Shown in pieces: positions 16,295-26,200 of a DNA stretch of 64,000 bases. The translations under genes and the position numbers were made by a program. The notes below the pieces were generated by a model, which had not been told where the DNA came from, made no database searches, and saw nothing but the letters and a program-made list of their open reading frames with translations. Where the stretch lies: NCBI RefSeq assembly GCF_000429305.1, contig NZ_KE386878.1, forward strand, positions 301,036 to 365,035, given 5' to 3'. Every line of letters starts with the position of its first letter. Positions within the stretch are counted from its first letter, which is position 1. This stretch comes from Desulfovibrio inopinatus DSM 10711. GTDB lineage: Bacteria > Desulfobacterota > Desulfovibrionia > Desulfovibrionales > Desulfovibrionaceae.

Positions 16295-18523
16295 TTATGA
16301 AGACGGCTTATCAGCCTCAAACGGCATGCAGATGTTTTTGAGAAGTACCAACGTGCCTCGCTGGTTGAGTACATTGTTTTTGGCCAGGGTATTCACGAGT
16401 CCGACACGGATGGTGTTGGCTGATTCGGGGAGCACCTTGAAGATATCCTCATCGGTGTCATCGTCACCAATAGCCAAAATAAAGTCGTAACTCTTGCCGG
16501 ACAGAAGATGTAAGACGGCCAACCCTTTGTTGACACCGGCGCTCCGCACCTCGACGACTCTGTGCCCTTGTAATACCTGAATATCGACATTGGCCGTGAG
16601 ATGTTTGAGTGTGTCCACGAGCTCCCGAGCGCGCTGACGAGCAAGTTTGTTTGCTGCTCCTCGGTAGTGCCACGCCATAGAGTATTCTTTTTCCTGGATG
16701 AACGTTCCGGGAAGCCTTGACGTATACCGTTCAAGAATAGGCCGTATGGTGGGCTTCCAGTCGTTGAGCAATGGGTTTGGCATGATCCAATCGTCTTCGT
16801 CTTCTTTGATCCAGACCCCATGTTCGGCCACGAGCGTCAAAGGGAGTCCCGGAAACCATTTTTCCATGGTAAAGCGGTCACTCCCGCTGATGATGACCAC
16901 CTTGCTTCTGTCGATGGAAGACAAGGTTCGAATAATGTCTGTAACATCGGCGGGCGGTTCACTACTTTCCGGGTTGTTGCTGAAGGGGACGATGGTTCCA
17001 TCGTAATCAAGAATAAGTAAACGCTCGCTTGCGTTGGAAAACGCATTGATGATCTGTTCGCCCGTGTCGGGGTTGATGACTTTGAGGCGTAGTTTGTTTT
17101 GTTCCTTTTTAATAGAGGAAAGACTTTCGACAAAGTCCGTGGCCCAGTGCTGGACATTGAATTCTTTGATGCGTTTTTGCAGAGATTCATTGATGCGAAT
17201 CTGGTCGGCCTCGTCCATCTTTAAGGCCGTGTGGATTGCTTCGCTGATTTCTTTGGTATTATTGGGGTTGATGACAAGCACTTCGCCAAGTTCGTTGGTA
17301 GCTCCGGCGGTTTCTGAAATAATGAGCATGCCTTTTTTATCAATACGCGAGGCAATGTATTCTTTGGCGATGAGGTTCATTCCATCGCGAAGCGGAGTGA
17401 CCAGGCAGATATCGCTTGCCGCATAGAGAACGGATAACTTGTCCAAGGAAAAGAATTTGTATTGGTAGAGAATTGGGGTCCAGGTCAAGGTGCCGAATTT
17501 GCCGTTGATATTGCCGACAAGTTCGTCGATTCCTTTTTTCATCTGCTGATACTGATCGACGCCGGTCCGTGATGGGACCACAACAAGCATAAGGACAACG
17601 TGCTCACACCAATCAGGGTAATCTTCGAGAAATTCTTCAAATGCCTGGAGTCGGTTGAGAATGCCTTTGCTGTAGTCGAGACGATCAATGGACAAGATAA
17701 TTTTACGGTTGCTGACCGATTCCTTCAGCTCCACGACTTCATTCTGGGTTTTGGGAAGAGCAGCAGCATCATGATATTTATTATAGTCGATGCCCATGGG
17801 AAACGTATCGACTTTGGCAATACGCTCATTGACATGGACGAGTCCAAGGTGATGCTCGGCGCCGAGAATGCTCGACAGACTGTTAAGAAAATGCTGCGTG
17901 TAGTCATACGTATGAAACCCAATGACATCACTGCCCAAGAGTCCTTTTAGAATGCGGCTTCTCCACGTATTGGAGAGCAGTCGGAAAATTTCATAGGACG
18001 GGAAGGGGATGTGAAGGAAGAAGCCAATGGCAGCATCCGGATACTCTTCGCGGATAAGCCGTGGAAGTAGCATGAGGTGGTAATCATGCACCCAGATATA
18101 ATCACCTGGTTCGATGATTTTTTTGAGTGCTTCAAAAAAGATCTGATTGACCTTGACGTAACTTTCCCAGAATTCTTCATTATATTCGACGTATGAGGTA
18201 AAATAGTGAAACAGTGGCCAGATCGTTTTGTTGCAAAACCCGTAATAGAAGCTATCCATCAGGTTATCGGGGATATCTACGGGGCAGAGTTTGAACGTGT
18301 TGGCTACTTTTTCAGGGAAGCTAAAATTTTTGCCTTCGAGCGACATACCGGGCCAACCGGCCCAGGTGAAGTCACCGTCGAACATGCCGGATTCGTCAAG
18401 AGAGGCCAGGTAGGCTCCTATTCCTGTCACCAGCCCTCCAACACTTTCTTTTGCCGTGATGGTTCCGTCTTCGGCCTCGGAAAGGCTAATGGGCAATCGG
18501 TTCGATACAATAATCAGTTTCAT
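16295..18523 (-). CDS. otsAB: fused trehalose-6-phosphate synthase / trehalose-phosphatase
   Basis: A 742-residue bifunctional enzyme. The N-terminal half (1-480) is a GT20 glycosyltransferase making trehalose-6-phosphate from UDP- or other NDP-glucose and glucose-6-phosphate (IIVSNRLPI at the start, VHDYHLMLLP, DRLDYSKGI, PLRDGMNLIAKEY). The C-terminal part (about 500-742) is a HAD phosphatase with LILDYDGTI and GDDDTDED. In many bacteria these are separate OtsA and OtsB proteins; fusions are also known. AAGGAGA lies upstream of the ATG. Trehalose is a compatible solute, so the operon is likely linked to osmotic or desiccation stress. It starts 23 bases after the DUF523/DUF1722 gene. Confidence 0.95.
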   Translation of the reverse strand: MKLIIVSNRLPISLSEAEDGTITAKESVGGLVTGIGAYLASLDESGMFDGDFTWAGWPGMSLEGKNFSFPEKVANTFKLCPVDIPDNLMDSFYYGFCNKTIWPLFHYFTSYVEYNEEFWESYVKVNQIFFEALKKIIEPGDYIWVHDYHLMLLPRLIREEYPDAAIGFFLHIPFPSYEIFRLLSNTWRSRILKGLLGSDVIGFHTYDYTQHFLNSLSSILGAEHHLGLVHVNERIAKVDTFPMGIDYNKYHDAAALPKTQNEVVELKESVSNRKIILSIDRLDYSKGILNRLQAFEEFLEDYPDWCEHVVLMLVVVPSRTGVDQYQQMKKGIDELVGNINGKFGTLTWTPILYQYKFFSLDKLSVLYAASDICLVTPLRDGMNLIAKEYIASRIDKKGMLIISETAGATNELGEVLVINPNNTKEISEAIHTALKMDEADQIRINESLQKRIKEFNVQHWATDFVESLSSIKKEQNKLRLKVINPDTGEQIINAFSNASERLLILDYDGTIVPFSNNPESSEPPADVTDIIRTLSSIDRSKVVIISGSDRFTMEKWFPGLPLTLVAEHGVWIKEDEDDWIMPNPLLNDWKPTIRPILERYTSRLPGTFIQEKEYSMAWHYRGAANKLARQRARELVDTLKHLTANVDIQVLQGHRVVEVRSAGVNKGLAVLHLLSGKSYDFILAIGDDDTDEDIFKVLPESANTIRVGLVNTLAKNNVLNQRGTLVLLKNICMPFEADKPSS

Positions 18524-18546
18524 GGACTTCTCCTTTGATCCGCATC

Positions 18547-19512
18547 TTAGACATGATTACGCAATTTGAGTTCGAGTGGGTGGGGGTGGAGATAAAATTG
18601 CGTTTTAAGGTAGCTTACATCATATTTTCGCACATAATGGTTGAGCAATGTTGTCACAACGATAAGTGGGATAATCTGTTGTCGGTACTGTTCAATTGTC
18701 TCAATGAGCTCTGTTTTTTCATCCGGGGTCAGGAATTTTTTAAAAAATCCCATGATATGTTGCAAAACATTGACGTGTTTTGCCGTAGTAGCCAGAAGTC
18801 TCATGGCTTGCATGAGACCGGTTTGGTATTCCTGATACAATGTTTCTGCATTGCGTTTTCCGGCTTCCGCGACGATCTTCCCCAGTTCGGATGTGATTTT
18901 GGGACTGTGCGATGACAAAAGGAATTTATGCCGTTCGTGGAATTCTACGAGCGGGCCATGCTTCCATCCGTTGTCCGTATCGGCTTGTTCACGTACTTGC
19001 TGCCATCGGCGCAAGGTAAAAATGCGTTCAATAAAATTTTCACGCAAACGATCATCATGCAATCGTCCCTCTTCCTCTACGGGGATAAGGGGAAAACGGT
19101 CCATGAAGGCACGTGCAAACAGTCCGACACCGGTCGCTGCCGGAATACCGCTGTCATTATAGATTTTGACGCGCTCCATGCCGCTTGAGGGCGATTTGCT
19201 TTTGAAAATAAAACCGCATAGGCCGAGTTCGGCCAATTCCTCCACCCGTCTTGCGCTGTATTCAAGCATGCGTTCGGTATGATCCATACCAGTTTTATTT
19301 GTCACAAGACGAGGGTGGGTTGGATCTCCAACCAGTCGCATCGCTTCACGTGGAACGCCTAAACCACATTCCGTTTCCGGACAGACCGGAACGAATCGGA
19401 AATAATGCCCCAATGTATCTCGCACATACCGATCGAGTTTGTGCCCTCCATCATATCGAACGGGTTCACCTAAAAGACATGAGCTGACACCGACAAGGAT
19501 GTTTTCATTCAT
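18547..19512 (-). CDS. DUF523 + DUF1722 domain protein (YbgA-like)
   Basis: A 321-residue protein with two domains of unknown biochemical role. DUF523 (about 1-150) carries conserved cysteines in VSSCLLG and in VCPETECGLGVPRE. DUF1722 (about 190-310) is helical and ends with LRNHV. In other bacteria this pair is often beside photolyase-type or stress genes, but the reaction is unknown; the Cys pattern would suit metal or Fe-S binding (inference). The start codon overlaps the stop of the upstream histidine kinase by 4 bases, so the two are translationally coupled. Confidence 0.88.
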   Translation of the reverse strand: MNENILVGVSSCLLGEPVRYDGGHKLDRYVRDTLGHYFRFVPVCPETECGLGVPREAMRLVGDPTHPRLVTNKTGMDHTERMLEYSARRVEELAELGLCGFIFKSKSPSSGMERVKIYNDSGIPAATGVGLFARAFMDRFPLIPVEEEGRLHDDRLRENFIERIFTLRRWQQVREQADTDNGWKHGPLVEFHERHKFLLSSHSPKITSELGKIVAEAGKRNAETLYQEYQTGLMQAMRLLATTAKHVNVLQHIMGFFKKFLTPDEKTELIETIEQYRQQIIPLIVVTTLLNHYVRKYDVSYLKTQFYLHPHPLELKLRNHV

Positions 19513-20696
19513 GCGGTACTCTCCTGTTCATGCTTGTCGTGAAGAGAGGGGACTATGGCGGGCAAGCTGACCGTACATTTCGTCCCATAATCGGGAACGG
19601 GGACAAGTGAAATGGTTCCGAGATTCTTGACGGTGAGCAAGCGCGCTATTGGGAGTCCAAACCCTGTTCCTGTGGCCTTAGACGAGGTAAAAGGTGTGAA
19701 TGCTTCAGTTTGGATACTGGAAGGTATTGACTCACCATTATTGAGGATCTCAATAACCGCATAGAGTTTTTTGATGCGGCTTGGACGAACAACCACAGAT
19801 ATGGCTCTATGGTGAGGATCGCTATATTCGAGAGCATTCTCAAACAATCGAGCAAAAAGTTCCGTCATCTCGCGTTTATCGCCCAAAATAGCGATGTCTT
19901 TGTCTTCGATTTGAATGTCAAAGTGATCCGGTGACAGTCCCGTGGTTTTCATGGCATGTTCAAGAGCCGCTTGCAGAAGGGGTTCCGGAGGTTCCGGCTG
20001 TATGTCTGTTGGGCCCTGGAATCCACCGATAAAGACACCAATATCCTTGACCATGCGTTCTAAACGGAGAGCTTCGGAGTAAATGGTGTCCATAACGGCG
20101 CGTACCTTCGGGTCTTCCTCTTTACGCAACAGACGAGAAATATTGCCACCAATGATGGATACCGGATTTCGTACCTGGTGAGAAATACCCATGATGACTT
20201 CACGGTCACATTGGGTTGTTGCTGAAATAAAGGCATCGGTTTCGACGAGGCTGCAAAAATCAAGGAGTTTATCCAGGCAGATCGTTACACGGAGCATTTT
20301 GTCTACGGGGACAATATCCCGAATGATATCGTGGCAAAAACGCCGTACCGCCGTGTAGGCCAAATGAATGGAACGATGGTCGATGTTGAGTTCCACATGG
20401 GTCAGCCCGCTTTTCCATAAATAGGCTGAAAAAGTTGGGGAATCAGCTCGAAGGAGTAAAGAATCAAACCAATGTTCCCATTTCCGTTTCAAACTCCCTG
20501 GGGAGCTTTCATGTTCGAGCATGTTGCGATGGGGACTGATCTCCTTGATATGGAGATAGAGAAAATGAGAGAAGTCCTCTTTTCGTTCCAGCAGGGCATC
20601 GATATATGTGTCGATATCCGAGAGAATATCGGAATTGATGCCAAGTTGTTCTTTGAATTGCTCAATACGTTCGTATGGTACAGGAATGTGGGGCAT
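19509..20696 (-). CDS. globin-coupled sensor histidine kinase
   Basis: A 395-residue soluble kinase. The first 150 residues look like a protoglobin heme sensor: the helical run ends in GLTHVELNIDHRSIHLAYTAVR, which matches the F-helix proximal-His region of globin-coupled sensors. The kinase core follows: phosphoacceptor His in GISHQVRNP (near 173), N-box LFENALEYS, and GTGFGLPIA for ATP. It would sense O2, NO or CO and act on an unidentified response regulator. The start is uncertain (ATG at 20696 or GTG at 20711; no clear ribosome-binding site). It heads the operon with the DUF523/DUF1722 gene, otsAB and the serine hydrolases. Confidence 0.82.
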   Translation of the reverse strand: MPHIPVPYERIEQFKEQLGINSDILSDIDTYIDALLERKEDFSHFLYLHIKEISPHRNMLEHESSPGSLKRKWEHWFDSLLLRADSPTFSAYLWKSGLTHVELNIDHRSIHLAYTAVRRFCHDIIRDIVPVDKMLRVTICLDKLLDFCSLVETDAFISATTQCDREVIMGISHQVRNPVSIIGGNISRLLRKEEDPKVRAVMDTIYSEALRLERMVKDIGVFIGGFQGPTDIQPEPPEPLLQAALEHAMKTTGLSPDHFDIQIEDKDIAILGDKREMTELFARLFENALEYSDPHHRAISVVVRPSRIKKLYAVIEILNNGESIPSSIQTEAFTPFTSSKATGTGFGLPIARLLTVKNLGTISLVPVPDYGTKCTVSLPAIVPSLHDKHEQESTA

Positions 20697-20832
20697 AAGT
20701 GGCTCGATCACATGTCAGTATGGTCGTCATGCTGAAGAATTTTCTGAATGAATAGCAGGTTCGACATTTTGTTATCAAGAAGAATCACTTGTCGGCACAC
20801 CGGTGTGACGGCAGAACAGAGGAGATTATGCG

Positions 20833-21456
20833 ATGAATGTCCCTTTTTCCAGCGTATTTTTTGATTTTGGCGGTGTGTTGGCCGAAGAAGGGTTCACCAA
20901 CGGCCTTGCCGCTATTGCTCATCGTTTCAATAAGGATGTGACCCTGGTTCGTGAGACCGGGTATAAATATATCTGGTCGACGGGATATGTTTTCGGCACA
21001 GGAACGGAAAATGATTTTTGGAGCGCCGTCCGCGAGCATACCGGGATCACGGCAGGCAATGAAACCTTGCGCTCGATCATTCTTGATCATTTTATCCTCC
21101 GGCCGAAGATGATGGACTTTGTCGATGAGCTTTCACAACACGGTGTGAAGACAGCTATTTTAAGCGACCAGACCGATTGGCTTGATGAACTCGATTCCCG
21201 ATTTGGGGTGTTTGCTCATTTCGATGTTGTCTATAACAGTTACCATGTGGGTATGTCGAAAAAAGAGCTTGGCTACTTTGAGCATAGTCTCGAAAAAACC
21301 GGGGCAAAAGCCGAATCATCGTTATTTATAGACGATGTGGCAGGCAATGTCGAACGTGCTGGTCAGGTCGGCATGACGGCGTGGCATTTTGTTGACGAAC
21401 CGCGTTTCTTCGAGCAAGTCCGAACCACGTTTTATGGAATATCGTTTGATCATTGA
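20833..21456 (+). CDS. HAD-family hydrolase
   Basis: A 207-residue haloacid-dehalogenase-type phosphatase with the nucleophile motif FFDFGGVL (D14 and G16 region), the Thr/Ser motif AILSDQTDW, the Lys in SKKELGYF, and the acidic metal site SLFIDDVAGN. The FGGVL form replaces the common DxDGTL and is typical of the YihX/epoxide-hydrolase-N-terminal branch; the second acidic residue of the motif is not in the usual place. The substrate is unknown. It is divergent from the globin-kinase operon with about 135 bases between. Confidence 0.85.
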   Translation: MNVPFSSVFFDFGGVLAEEGFTNGLAAIAHRFNKDVTLVRETGYKYIWSTGYVFGTGTENDFWSAVREHTGITAGNETLRSIILDHFILRPKMMDFVDELSQHGVKTAILSDQTDWLDELDSRFGVFAHFDVVYNSYHVGMSKKELGYFEHSLEKTGAKAESSLFIDDVAGNVERAGQVGMTAWHFVDEPRFFEQVRTTFYGISFDH

Positions 21457-21917
21457 TCTGACTTGGTGATGACCTATGCCTCAAACTTTATCATCTCTTC
21501 CAAGAGTTTTTACAGTGTCTCGCGATCCTTTCGTCTTACAATGACGTGCTGCCAAAAGCATGGGAAGAGGAATTCACCTGGTCGGGATCATTGAGAAGGT
21601 ATGAGACAGGTTGATGATTGCAGATACTGATGAGACTGGATATCTAGGGATGTCGTCGTCATGCTATGATGCTCTTACCTCTGTAACCGAAGAATTTGCT
21701 CAGCGATAGTACACGCATACAGCGTGTACTATAGAGCGGACTTCCGATATGAGGCTGCGGCATCTTGTTTTTTGTACGGATCACAAGAGGTTGTTATTCA
21801 CTTTCCATCATGCGCATTGACAGGGGATCTCGCGGGCGATAGTTCAGCAGAGAGCTAGATGCATTGTGTAAACGCGACGCATGAACGTTGTCTGTGTGGA
21901 GATATAAAGGCACAGGT
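21457..21917. other. 461-base intergenic region
   Basis: No credible gene is seen here. It contains the inverted repeat at 21707-21731 and must hold the promoter of the HD-GYP gene. Confidence 0.6.
21707..21731. repeat. perfect 10-bp inverted repeat (TAGTACACGC / GCGTGTACTA)
   Basis: Two perfect arms are separated by 5 bases, about 187 bases upstream of the HD-GYP start. No T-run follows, so it is more like a regulator-binding palindrome than a terminator. GTACAC-type half sites suit several repressor families, but none can be named. Confidence 0.5.
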
Positions 21918-23195
21918 ATGTTTGTTTCAGAGTATCCTATTCTTGTAGAACAATTGCGAGAAGGACTGTATATTCGTCTTGATGTGACGGATAAGGAAAA
22001 TCCTTTCCGAAAGAAAGCATTCAAGATTAAGAACAAGGATGAAATTGAAACGATTCGAGGTTTGGGTTTAACACATGTAATCTATGTTTCGGATCGTTCC
22101 GATCAATTACCTATCTCCTTAGAAGAGCTTAAATCTCAACGTTCGCGACGCAGTACTGCTAAAACACCTGTCTCTAAAGAATTTTTTGGATTAAAGAGAG
22201 AAACCATAGAGCGCAATGCAAAGCGCCGTGAGCAGTTTGCAGCCTGTGAAAAACGATATACTCAAGCGATGAGTCATGTTGTACGACTTTTGCGACATAC
22301 TGGAGGAAAATCAGATGAGAGCATGGAAGCCGCTCATATTGTTGTAGATGGGTTGGTCGAGACGTTTTTATCTGAATTTGACGTTGTACTGAACCTTATT
22401 ACGTCGAAACCAACTGAAGAGACCAAGAATTATCATGCTCTGAATGTCACCGTGTTGTCGATGATGTTGGCCAGAGAACTTGAACTCGACCAGGATGCCT
22501 TGCGCGACCTGGGGACTGCCGCTCTTTTTCATGATATCGGTGCTGGTCGCGTTCCGATCAATCGTATTGGGACAAAGGGCATTACATCCATGAATAAGGC
22601 GGTGAAAGCATACTATCGGGAGCATCCCAAAATTGGAGCTCGGATGGTCAAGGACATGCCCGGTGTATCAACTCGTGCAGCACTGGCCGTTTTCCAACAT
22701 CATGAGAATATGGATGGGACAGGTTTTCCGAGCAAAACGCCGGGAGACAGAATCTCGCTTCTGGCTCGAATTATTGCCATTGGTAACACGTTTGATCGAT
22801 TGTGTAATAAGCAGCGAGGGGAAACCATTCTGACGCCACATGAAGCCTTGAAGCTCATGTATAAGCAACGAGAGAAATTGGACGAATTGCTTCTGCCGAC
22901 TTTTATTCGCCATATTGGAGTCTATCCGCCTGGCAGTGTGGTAGAAGTCTCCAACGGGATGATCGGAATGGTCATATCGACGAATCCGCGGCTTCCTATG
23001 CGACCGAGTATCCTGGTGTATCATCCCGAAGTGCCGAAGCGTGAAGCCCTTGTGGTTGATTTGACGATTGAAGAGGAATTGACGATCAAGCGTTTCATTC
23101 GGCCGGCTGAACTCTCACGAGAGGTATACACCTATCTCAGTCCGGGCGGTCCGGTGAACCTGTATGCCGAAGCGCTTCAACCTTCAGGAGTATAG
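21918..23195 (+). CDS. HD-GYP domain protein with N-terminal DUF3391-like region
   Basis: A 425-residue protein. The first 90 residues match the DUF3391-type region that precedes many HD-GYP c-di-GMP phosphodiesterases. The HD part has FHDIGAGRVP (about 204; the usual form is LHDIGKxxIP, so the Lys is lost) and HHENMDGTGFP (about 261; the usual form is HHExxDGSGYP). The HD pair and HHE remain, so metal binding is likely; the GYP signature is changed to GFP. Predicted role: c-di-GMP hydrolysis, possibly with altered activity. The ATG at 21918 places MFVSEYPI at the domain start; the ribosome-binding site is weak. It is followed by the adenylate cyclase gene 74 bases later. Confidence 0.85.
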   Translation: MFVSEYPILVEQLREGLYIRLDVTDKENPFRKKAFKIKNKDEIETIRGLGLTHVIYVSDRSDQLPISLEELKSQRSRRSTAKTPVSKEFFGLKRETIERNAKRREQFAACEKRYTQAMSHVVRLLRHTGGKSDESMEAAHIVVDGLVETFLSEFDVVLNLITSKPTEETKNYHALNVTVLSMMLARELELDQDALRDLGTAALFHDIGAGRVPINRIGTKGITSMNKAVKAYYREHPKIGARMVKDMPGVSTRAALAVFQHHENMDGTGFPSKTPGDRISLLARIIAIGNTFDRLCNKQRGETILTPHEALKLMYKQREKLDELLLPTFIRHIGVYPPGSVVEVSNGMIGMVISTNPRLPMRPSILVYHPEVPKREALVVDLTIEEELTIKRFIRPAELSREVYTYLSPGGPVNLYAEALQPSGV

Positions 23196-23269
23196 AGTGA
23201 GCACATAACACGGATTTGAGCGGGCCACGGTGGTCAATCAAGCTGTTATGGGCACGCTACGAATGAATC

Positions 23270-26200
23270 ATGCACACATCGTCTCCTTTTCCCATGTTGT
23301 TTGCTTCGTTACGAAGTATTCTGATGCAGTCTCGTGGTACGGGGTTAGCCGTGTCACCTCCATTGCTGGAGCAGGCTAGCGCGTTTCTTGAACAACTTCC
23401 CCACGATGATGACATTGCTGTCGGCTACCGCGCAGAACTTGCCTTTATTCTCTCCGAAGTCATGACCTTGACTGCGGATTTCAACTTGCTCAAACGATCT
23501 TTTTTTCTCCTGACTGACCTCGGTGTGCTGGGTGAGCGCTTGTGCCTGTTTTTCCTCATGAAAAACGCAATTTCCATCAAACATGCGATGACGCTTTTGG
23601 AGGAACTGGAGCCGGAAAAGAAACTCCTGATGGTCAATGGTGTGTTTTCTTTGGTGCGTGATGTCGATCCGCTCCTGCTCTCGTGGGCCGAATCTACTTT
23701 GGAAAGCATGATTCATGAGGATCCGGAAGAATTGCTTGTTTTCATGGAGCGGTTAACGGAACGGCGAGAACCCGCTGTATCATCGGTTATTCAAAATGAA
23801 CTCGCGAGTGGGCGTATGGGAGTTTGGCTTCAACAACTTCTCGCGCTCGATCTCGATGAAGAGCAAACGCTATTCATGGCAAAGACAGCCAGCCGGTTGC
23901 GCTCCGCAACGCTCGCCGGGTTGTTGAGCGTGCGTGCACAGCGTTGCCAAAGCACAGCCACCCAGGCGCAAATCATGCGTCTTATCACTGAGGACGATGA
24001 AACGCTCTGTCCTCGTGTTATCACCGGTGCTCGCCAATTCGTGAACCGTGCCGAGCCGGAAACCATGTTGGTGGGACTGGAAGTCCTTATCCGGAACAAA
24101 AGCGAAGAGGCTGCGACATATTTTGTCCAAGCGTATACCGAGATGCCGCAAATTCGGCGTCAACTTTGCGCTATGACAGCGCATTTTTCGGCGAATCTTT
24201 TCGGCCAGGTTGTCCCGCTGCTTCCCAAAACACTTTTGCCAAGTTTTTTGTTTTTTTGTCTGTATTTGGCAAGCCTTGTTGATGGGGAGTTTTTCGAAAC
24301 ACATTGCAACACCTACCAAGAAAACGCGAAATCTGAAGAGGAAAAGGAGGCGATTTCGCGTGTGCAGGAAGGGTATTCGGCGTATTATCAATCACTTTCC
24401 TCTCAAAGACGTCTGTTTCGGGAACGCAACCGCCAAATTCATGATGAACGGGTTGATATGGCGGTGGGAGAGCTGGGAAAAGATATCGGTTCCTTTGTAC
24501 TTCTTTTAAAAGAAGCTGCAGCGAAGTTGACCGCTAAAGAGCCCAAAAAGCAAAAGCGATCGTGTCTTTTAGGCGAACCGGGGACGACAATCACGAAAGT
24601 CCGGGAGACCCATACGGTCTGTTCGGGACAAACAATTCAGGGCTTGAAGCTCGAAACGACGACAATCAAGCATACTGATCTTGGGGCAAGCCGCGTTCAG
24701 TCTGTAACATTTCGCAATTGCCTCTTGGACAATATTGATTTCACGAAAGCGTCGTTGACCAATGTTCGATTCGTCAATTGCACGCTGATCTATTGTCGTT
24801 TTCGTCAGGTGCGAATGGAGAAAGTCGTTTTTGACGAGTGCACGTTGAAAGGCGTGACATTCGGCGAGGCCGAATCAACAGGTTTGGCCATGCGTCATTG
24901 CATACTCGAAGAGTGCGATTTTTATGGAGCGTGGTGTCATGAACCCATTTTTTTAGGATGCCAATGTTCGGTTTCCGCTTTTGGATTGAGTGCTTGGAGT
25001 CATGGAGTCTTTGACGCGCTGACATTTACCGATTGTCTGTTTGAGAAAACGTTACTCGAAACCATGCGCGTTCAGAATTGTCGTGTCTTGGCGTGTATAT
25101 TTCTCGGAGTGCGTTTCTTCAATCTGGATACGAATTCGGCGGTGTTTGAACGACAGGTTGTCTCAACGGTAACGCGTCTGTTTGCAGCAGCTGCCAATAC
25201 ATCTTCCCCAAAACCTCATGACGTTTTAAGACAAAAGTCAGGAATGCGTTTTGTTCTCAAACTGTTGTCTCAATGGTTTTTCGAACGCGACATGAGACGA
25301 CGCAAAACGCGATATCTTGAAATGAATGCACGACGTCTGGAATGGGCAGCTCAAAAAATGGGGGACCGGAAGGCAGCGTTTCTGTCCATGCTCCCCGGGC
25401 TGCTTTCATTTGGTGGGGTACAGGAGGGGCGCGATATTCTCTCCGGACCTGCCTGTCGGATAACCGGGTGGCGACCTTCATTAGAAACGCGAAAGCAGCT
25501 TATCGAATTTTATGGTGCTCAGGCTGTCAAAACAGGTGAAGCAGCAACGCGGGAAAGCACCATGGAACTCGCCGCAATATATACGATTGGTTCCATCGGT
25601 ACCATTGCACAGACGGAAGCATCCGACCTTGATATCTGGATTTGTTTTGAGTCTGATCAGGTTGAGGCTGATGCGCTCGGTTCGTTTAGACGCAAAGTTC
25701 TTACCCTCGAAGCAATTGCTGCAGAAACGTTTTCCCTGGAAGTTCACTTTTTTTTGATGGATTTACAGAAAGTTCGAGAGAATGATTTTGGCTTCAGCGA
25801 CGAAGAAAGTTGTGGCTCGACACAGTCGCTTTTACTGAAAGAGGAGTTTTATCGTACCGGTGTCCATGTTGCTGGTCGATATCCCGCATGGTGGTTAGTG
25901 CCCCCAGGAGCAGATGAGCGTCTTCAGCAAAGAACGTGGGATCGAATTCAGGCTTCTCCGACATTACGCAGTCAAACTCTGGTCGACCTGGGGGGGCTTC
26001 GCCCCATTCCGAAAGCCGAATTTTTCGGCGCAGCATTATGGCAAATCGTCAAGTCACTCAAAAGCCCCTTCAAATCGGCGCTAAAGTTTGGGCTTTTAGA
26101 AAAATATTACATGGGAGAAGACACGACAGTCTTCTTATGTGACAAAATTAAAGAAAATATTTTTTCCGGATCACGCGATGTTTGGGATATCGATGCATAT

